A DNA stretch of 64,000 nucleotides, taken from positions 62,001 to 126,000 of the forward strand of contig JBKBLE010000002.1 of the NCBI GenBank assembly GCA_046296655.1. The letters run 5' to 3'. The position numbers and the translations under genes were made by a program. Below, piece after piece: positions 59,243 to 64,000 of the stretch. Within the stretch, counting starts at the first letter, position 1; every line of letters starts with the position of its first letter. Under the pieces are notes generated by a model that saw nothing but the letters and a program-made list of their open reading frames with translations, searched no databases and had not been told where the DNA came from. Source of the stretch: Cloacibacterium sp046296655 (GTDB lineage: Bacteria > Bacteroidota > Bacteroidia > Flavobacteriales > Weeksellaceae).

Positions 59243-60418
59243 TTATTTCTCATTTAAAGCTTCTAAAATAATTTCGCAGCCTTTTTTGATCTCTTCTTTG
59301 CTAATGGTTAACGGTGGAGAAATCCTCATAAATTCATTTCGGTAGAGTTGCCAAAAAACAATGAGTCCTTTTTCCATACAACGCTTCGCTACGTCTAATG
59401 TATATTCTGGAGATTCTAATTCTACTGCGAGCATTAAACCTCTTCCGTTTACTTTTTTAATTTTTGGGTGAACCAGTAATTCTCTGAACAGTTTTTCTTT
59501 TTCTTCTACTTCATTCATTAAACTACTGTCTAAAACTTCTTTTAAAGTTGCAAAACTCGCCGCTGCAATCAAAGGATTGCCACCAAAAGTAGTAATGTGT
59601 CCTAGTTTAGGAGAATGCTGAAGCGATTTCATTATTTCTGCAGAGCTCATAAATGCGCCAACTGGAACTCCGCCTCCCATTCCTTTTCCCATCACGAGAA
59701 TATCTGGAACCATATCATAATGTTCGAAAGAAAATAATTTTCCTGTTCTTCCAAAACCTGGCTGAATTTCGTCAAGGATTAATAAAGCCCCAACTTCCTC
59801 ACATTTTTTTTTCAAATTTTTGAAATAATTTTGAGAAGGTGTCAAAAAACCAGCCGCTCCCTGAATGGTTTCTGCGATTACACAAGCTGTTTTTTCGGTA
59901 ATTTTAGAAAATTCTTCTTCATTATTAAATTCTATGAAAGAAATCATCGGCAATAATGGACGAAATTCTCTCTTGTGAAACTCATTCCCAGAAACCGACA
60001 AAGCGCCATGAGTATTGCCATGATAAGAATTTTTCATGGAGATAATTTCCTCTCTTCCTGTGTATCTTTTGGCTAATTTCAGTGCTCCATCAATCGCTTC
60101 TGCACCAGAATTTACCAAATAGGTAACTTCCAAAGGTTCTGGAGTCGCTTCTGCAAGAAGTTTACACAATTCTACAGGTTTTTTTTGTGCATATTCTCCG
60201 TAAACCATTACGTGAAGATATTTATCTGCCTGTTCTTTAATTGCATTCACCACTTTAGGATGAGAATGCCCTAAAGTATTGGCAGAAACTCCCGCTACAA
60301 AATCTAAATAAGCTCTACCATCTTTTCCATAAATATAACTTCCTTCTGCTTTTTCTACTTCGAAACCTGCTGCATAAGGTGTAGTTTGTGCTTGATATTT
60401 GAAAAATTCTTGTTTCAT
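59243..60418 (-). CDS. Class III aminotransferase (acetylornithine/ornithine aminotransferase-like)
   Basis: A 391-residue PLP enzyme. LDEIQPGFGRTGKLFSFEHYDMVPDILVMGKGMGGG (landmark GRTGKLF near 219; PLP Lys in MGKGMGGGVPVGA near 244), NSGAEAIDGALKLAKRYTG near 102, and TFGGNPLIAAAS near 275 are present. It belongs to the large subgroup around ArgD and ornithine aminotransferases, but the substrate is not fixed by sequence. No arginine genes are near. Length is normal. Confidence 0.92.
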   Translation of the reverse strand: MKQEFFKYQAQTTPYAAGFEVEKAEGSYIYGKDGRAYLDFVAGVSANTLGHSHPKVVNAIKEQADKYLHVMVYGEYAQKKPVELCKLLAEATPEPLEVTYLVNSGAEAIDGALKLAKRYTGREEIISMKNSYHGNTHGALSVSGNEFHKREFRPLLPMISFIEFNNEEEFSKITEKTACVIAETIQGAAGFLTPSQNYFKNLKKKCEEVGALLILDEIQPGFGRTGKLFSFEHYDMVPDILVMGKGMGGGVPVGAFMSSAEIMKSLQHSPKLGHITTFGGNPLIAAASFATLKEVLDSSLMNEVEEKEKLFRELLVHPKIKKVNGRGLMLAVELESPEYTLDVAKRCMEKGLIVFWQLYRNEFMRISPPLTISKEEIKKGCEIILEALNEK

Positions 60419-60540
60419 TTTGCAAAGATAAAGAAGATAAAAGTTGGAAGATGGAAGTTTTTAAAAAATTTTTTTACAGAAATCACAAGATAATTTCATA
60501 TTTTCAAATTCTAAATTTAAAGGTTTTTTCCATTTTTTTA

Positions 60541-60617
60541 CTCTCGCAGATTGAGCTGATTCAGCAGATGAATAGATGCTGAATTTTTATTTGCAAAATT
60601 AGCGTAATCAGCGAGAG
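60541..60617. repeat. Inverted CTCTCGCAGATT repeat in a non-coding gap
   Basis: CTCTCGCAGATT (60541-60552) and AATCAGCGAGAG (60606-60617) are inverted with one mismatch, 53 bases apart. The motif belongs to the same family as the array at 25.3-25.6 kb and the fragment at 53.99 kb. The 60419-60735 gap contains no gene. Confidence 0.7.
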
Positions 60618-60699
60618 ATTAGAGTTTTACCGATATGTAACTAAGTTGTAACCTCTTATTTTTATTAAAAGTTTTGTTAAAGTAAAAATTGATTTCAAA

Positions 60700-60732
60700 A
60701 ATAAAAAGTCGGAATAAAGATTCCGACTTTTC
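60700..60732 (-). terminator. Rho-independent terminator of the OstA-like gene
   Basis: AAAGTCGGAAT and ATTCCGACTTT arms with an AAAG loop (60705-60730), T-run on the minus strand. It lies right after the stop. Confidence 0.88.
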
Positions 60733-60735
60733 AAT

Positions 60736-62481
60736 TTATAATTTTCTATCTCTTTTGATGGTTTTTGGTTTTTTCTTGGCTTCTTCTTTCTTACGAAGTT
60801 CTTCCGCTTTTTGGTACAGCGTATCATCTGTTTCGTATTTCACTTCTTCGTAATTCGGTGTGTCTAAGAAAATATCTTCCCATTTCCGTAGTCGGTCTTT
60901 GGTATTCCAATTAAAATCTGTGAATTTTCTTTTCTCTGGAGCAATCATACTCATCGGGTAAATATCAGAATTGGCTCCAATATTACAAGAAATAATCTGA
61001 ATTTTTCTTTCTTCAAAAAGTGCTTCAATTTGTCCACAAGTAGAAAGCGCAATACCGATTCTGTCTAACTGTTTTGTCTTTGCATCTTCAGAATCTGCAT
61101 AAGTAATGGCTTGAGCATTTCCTGTTACTTTGGCAATTTTAATTTCGTTGTTTTGATAAAAAACGGTCATTAAATTTCCTTTCACTTGGTTAAACTCATC
61201 TTTTAATGTGAGAGAATCTGCTTTAGAAATTGCAAATGCATTTCCGATGACTTTTAGAGAGTCTATATTTTGTTCCGTTGTATTGAAATATGCTTCAATT
61301 TTATCTCCAGAAATTTGTTTTTCTCCACTCCAGAAAAGAGGTTTCACGTTTAGGTGAAGAATACCATCCGTTTCATTAAAGCTCAAAGAATCTGCTCTAC
61401 CTTGGGCTTTGGTCATGAACAATCTTACTTTATTATAGCCACGAAGGAAACTTTTTTTCTTTTGGGTAGAATCTAATTTTTGGTAACTTAAAAATCTTTC
61501 TGCAGCAATATAAGCTGTATCTTGATTCATAATTTTTACCGCATAAGGTTTTTGGGTAATCATCGCCGAATCTATTTTTTCGTAGATTTCTCCGTAACCA
61601 CCGATGATGTAACGACTTTCTTTCGGGTCATCTAATCTTACATTTCCTTCCGCTTTACCAAAACCTGTCAATTGATTAAAAAACATTTTATCCCCTTTCA
61701 GAATTTTACCATTGTAATAAATTCTAGAATTTTTATTGAGATACACCTGTTTTTCGTTCATGAGATACTTCCCATTTTCTGTGTAGACGTAATTAGAAGG
61801 TTTCTTTTTATTGACAATGGTTGTAGGCCCGAAAAATTCTGCAATATTGGTATTTTGATAATGTTTGATATTTTTTCCTTCTACTCTATATTGGGCATTA
61901 TCAATAGTGTAATTATTGGTAAATTCATTGGTTTTAGAATCAATGAAATAAGTAGCAGACTGAGTCCACATAGTATTTCTTCCGTCATTAATGGTTCCAC
62001 CAGAATTGAAATAAGCGGTATTTTTTACTCTGTCATAATACAAAACATCTGTAGAAATGGTTTGTCTCGCATCAGTAAGCACCACTTTTCCACGGGCAAT
62101 TCCTCGTTGAGTATTTCCATCATACTCCATTTCGTTTGAGGTAATCCTGTTTCCGTCTGAAGTAACGAGCAAAACGTTTCCAATGGCTTTAGCAAAATTT
62201 TCTTTTTCGTAGAAAATCACTCGGTCTGCCGTCAACATTGCACCTTGATGTTCAAATTGTACATTTCCTGTGAAGAAAGGATTTCCTCCGTACATGTCTG
62301 GTTTTCTTTCGAATAAATCTGAGTGAATGAAACGTACTTTTTGACCGGGCTGAAGCGCTACATTGGTTTCTTTTTTGAAATAAGGGTCTTTTACTAAAGG
62401 TTCTTTGGAATTGAGTTTATCAATCTGCGAAAAACCTAAAGCATAAGTAAAAATGAAGAGTGCGAAAAGGATTTTTTTCAT
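60736..62481 (-). CDS. OstA/LptA-like periplasmic protein (LPS transport family)
   Basis: A 581-residue exported protein. The signal peptide is MKKILFALFIFTYALGFSQ. Beta-jellyroll OstA repeats follow: RFIHSDLF..., GNVQFEHQGAMLTADRVIFY near 72, VTSDGNRITSNEMEYDGNTQRGIARGKVVLTD (landmark near 107-138), and later KGDKMFFNQLTGFGKAEGNVRLDD. These match the Bacteroidetes OstA-like protein that carries lipopolysaccharide across the periplasm in the LptA manner. It ends in a Lys-rich tail. Its start overlaps the fur stop by 1 base. Confidence 0.88.
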   Translation of the reverse strand: MKKILFALFIFTYALGFSQIDKLNSKEPLVKDPYFKKETNVALQPGQKVRFIHSDLFERKPDMYGGNPFFTGNVQFEHQGAMLTADRVIFYEKENFAKAIGNVLLVTSDGNRITSNEMEYDGNTQRGIARGKVVLTDARQTISTDVLYYDRVKNTAYFNSGGTINDGRNTMWTQSATYFIDSKTNEFTNNYTIDNAQYRVEGKNIKHYQNTNIAEFFGPTTIVNKKKPSNYVYTENGKYLMNEKQVYLNKNSRIYYNGKILKGDKMFFNQLTGFGKAEGNVRLDDPKESRYIIGGYGEIYEKIDSAMITQKPYAVKIMNQDTAYIAAERFLSYQKLDSTQKKKSFLRGYNKVRLFMTKAQGRADSLSFNETDGILHLNVKPLFWSGEKQISGDKIEAYFNTTEQNIDSLKVIGNAFAISKADSLTLKDEFNQVKGNLMTVFYQNNEIKIAKVTGNAQAITYADSEDAKTKQLDRIGIALSTCGQIEALFEERKIQIISCNIGANSDIYPMSMIAPEKRKFTDFNWNTKDRLRKWEDIFLDTPNYEEVKYETDDTLYQKAEELRKKEEAKKKPKTIKRDRKL

Positions 62482-62954
62482 TATTTTTTTTTGTGGCCGT
62501 AAAAATATAATGAATGATTGTCAATTTTCACGCCAAACGCTTCTTCGATAGATTGTTTGATGCCCTGAATTCTAGGGTCGCAAAATTCTATAATTTCTTC
62601 AATCTCTTTGTCTGAGCCATCTTTGTAAATCACCAAATGGTCATGTTGCTTATCAAAATAAGATTTTTCATAAGAAGAGGAAGAAAGTGTCTTTTCGCCG
62701 AATTGGTGTTTACGAATCAAGCCTGCATCTAGAAAAATTTCTATAGTATTATAGATGGTTGCCTTAGAAACATGATATTTTTTATTAATCATGATGAGAT
62801 ATAAATCATCTACATTAAAGTGATGATCCATATTATAAATCTCTTCTAAAATGGCATATCTTTCTGGAGTGTTTCTGTAGGCTTTATCTTGTAAATATTG
62901 CTTCAGAACATCTTTTATTACACCTATATTTTTTTCTTTTTGAGTAGCTTCCAT
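62481..62954 (-). CDS. Fur family transcriptional regulator
   Basis: A 157-residue metal- or peroxide-responsive repressor. Winged-helix HTH at about 27-85 includes MDHHFNVDDLYLIM (42-55) and VSKATIYNTIEIFLDAGLI (62-80). The regulatory region has HDHLVIYKDG (104-113) with conserved His residues. Only one Cys is present (Cys125), so the CxxC zinc sites of many Fur proteins are absent, which may point to a Fur/PerR variant. It is cotranscribed with the OstA-like gene. Confidence 0.92.
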   Translation of the reverse strand: MEATQKEKNIGVIKDVLKQYLQDKAYRNTPERYAILEEIYNMDHHFNVDDLYLIMINKKYHVSKATIYNTIEIFLDAGLIRKHQFGEKTLSSSSYEKSYFDKQHDHLVIYKDGSDKEIEEIIEFCDPRIQGIKQSIEEAFGVKIDNHSLYFYGHKKK

Positions 62955-63023
62955 TGTTTTAATTGAAAAGCAAATTTATTAATTTTTAACTAATAAAAGG
63001 TAAATTTTAATGAGAGACAAAAT

Positions 63024-63052
63024 CTAAAAACCTCAATTGCTTGAGGTTTTCA
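63024..63052 (-). terminator. Rho-independent terminator of the kup-like gene
   Basis: AAACCTCAA (63028-63036) and TTGAGGTTT around a TTGC loop, with T-rich sequence on the minus strand. Confidence 0.85.
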
Positions 63053-63059
63053 TTTTATA

Positions 63060-64000
63060 TTAAGAATCGTAACGTTTAAATTCTTCTAAAACAATTTTTT
63101 TCTCTCTTATCGGGTTGTTGATGAGTGGTACAGATTCTACCAAAACATTATGTGGTGCCAAACCATACGCTTTGAAATCACTACTACCGATATATTTCAC
63201 GAAATTATAGATATTCAAGGTTATTTTTTGTTTTACCGTCAATAAGAAGTCATTGATATAAACGTTATCAATAATCACATATTTTAAATCTGGCGGAATA
63301 TTATGATTTCTAAGAGAAGGGTAACTACTTCTATCCGGAATAATGCCTTCTTTCATCATATCAAACAACACTTGATTGAAATAATCATTGATTTTTCTAT
63401 CAATTTTGAATCCTAAAAGGAAATTAATTTTATATACCGTTCCTGGCATCACCTCATCAATAGAATATTTAAAGGTAAAAGGATCTTCTTGATTGATGAT
63501 ATTTAAAATAAAATAATGGTCGGCTCTTTTGGGCTGAGAACGCATGATAGAGTAAATAATTTTAGATTCTACCTCATCTTCTTTCTTTGCTCTACTCAAA
63601 AACGCTAAATTGGTCGCATATTTAGGAATAGACTCATCTAGTTTAATATCTTTAATTGTAGAAACATAATCTTTCAGTTTTACAAACTTGATGAAATTCT
63701 GCTTAATCATTCTACCATTATACCAAGCATACATACAAACTGCCACGAAACCTGCTAAGAAAACGGTAATCCAACCACCTTCGAAGAACTTAATAATGTT
63801 GGCACTGAAAAATCCTATTTCTATAGACAAATAAACCAAGGCAAAAATTGCTATAAAAATTTTATTCACTCTATTTCTCCACAACCATGCAATCAATAAA
63901 ATGGTAGTCATCATCATGGTTACTGTAATAGATAAACCATACGCTGCTTCCATATGTACAGATTCTTTGAAATAGAATACTACAATAAGACAGAAAATAA
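63060..64000 (-). CDS. kup: Kup-type potassium uptake protein (partial, N-terminus outside window)
   Basis: The visible 313 codons are the C-terminal part of a KUP/HAK transporter. The frame stays open to the right edge and reads VVFYFKESVHMEAAYGLSITVTMMMTTILL, with the family core AAYGLSITVTM. Further helices follow (IFIAIFALVYLSIEIGFFSANIIKFFEGGW, landmark FFEGGWITVF), then a cytoplasmic tail that includes VPLINNPIREKKIVLEEF. The transporter imports K+ with protons. The ATG at 63953 is internal, not the true start. Confidence 0.9.
   Translation of the reverse strand, partial: IFCLIVVFYFKESVHMEAAYGLSITVTMMMTTILLIAWLWRNRVNKIFIAIFALVYLSIEIGFFSANIIKFFEGGWITVFLAGFVAVCMYAWYNGRMIKQNFIKFVKLKDYVSTIKDIKLDESIPKYATNLAFLSRAKKEDEVESKIIYSIMRSQPKRADHYFILNIINQEDPFTFKYSIDEVMPGTVYKINFLLGFKIDRKINDYFNQVLFDMMKEGIIPDRSSYPSLRNHNIPPDLKYVIIDNVYINDFLLTVKQKITLNIYNFVKYIGSSDFKAYGLAPHNVLVESVPLINNPIREKKIVLEEFKRYDS

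Overview
This is an AT-rich, gene-dense chromosomal segment from a member of the Bacteroidota, most likely class Flavobacteriia and near the Weeksellaceae (Chryseobacterium/Cloacibacterium-like); the genus is inferred from protein character only. Supporting signs are many Bacteroidetes-type promoters (TAnnTTTG at -7, often TTTG about 17-21 bases upstream), an S16 protein with a long Ala/Glu-rich tail, an UpxY-type NusG paralog in a polysaccharide locus, and families such as DUF1573, DUF4241 and the OstA-like protein.

Layout. 1-2.0 kb: a partial rlpA gene and rimO. 2.5-21.8 kb, all on the minus strand: a Wzx/Wzy-type surface polysaccharide locus. In transcription order it reads pglC (frameshifted), pglD (internally deleted), a pglE-like aminotransferase, a pglF/wbpM-like dehydratase, wbpP, the antiterminator upxY, a wbpO/tviB-like dehydrogenase, wza, wzc, wecB, wzx, wzy, three glycosyltransferases, an SDR reductase/epimerase and a WecA/WbpL-type initiating transferase. 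21.9-30 kb: recX, glyA, a small hypothetical gene, a broken DUF72 gene, a 112-bp tandem repeat array, an HTH/membrane-protein operon and nrdBA. 30-35 kb: a MacAB-like ABC exporter operon. 35-42 kb: HD hydrolase, alpha/beta hydrolase, ribokinase, DUF4241, a GIY-YIG gene between inverted repeats, and valS. 42-51.5 kb: DUF1573, PPK2, RNase P RNA, an ECF sigma factor with a membrane partner, rpoN, asnS, rimM, rpsP, nitroreductase, a GreA-like protein and an SRPBCC protein. 51.5-64 kb: M3 peptidase, a YchJ-like protein, a MITE-like element, a UPF0104 membrane protein, panD, HU, pdxH, yqgE, a degenerate class IV aminotransferase, a START-like protein, a class III aminotransferase, an OstA-like protein, a Fur-family regulator and a partial kup.

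How the genes work together. The polysaccharide genes cover precursor synthesis (GalNAcA via WbpP and the WbpO-like enzyme, ManNAc via WecB, a 4-keto-6-deoxy-HexNAc via the PglF/WbpM-like enzyme), initiation, elongation, flipping, polymerisation and export. The PglC/PglD part of a bacillosamine-type initiating module looks broken, while a WbpL-like transferase with an adjacent SDR is intact. This suggests the locus has changed its initiating sugar, or that PglC is switched by a homopolymer tract.

Intergenic DNA is rich in palindromic and tandem repeats, including a GIY-YIG gene bounded by 27-bp inverted repeats, a 158-bp MITE-like element with 17-bp terminal repeats, and several hairpins that share a TAAA loop. 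No CRISPR array, phage or tRNA gene was seen.
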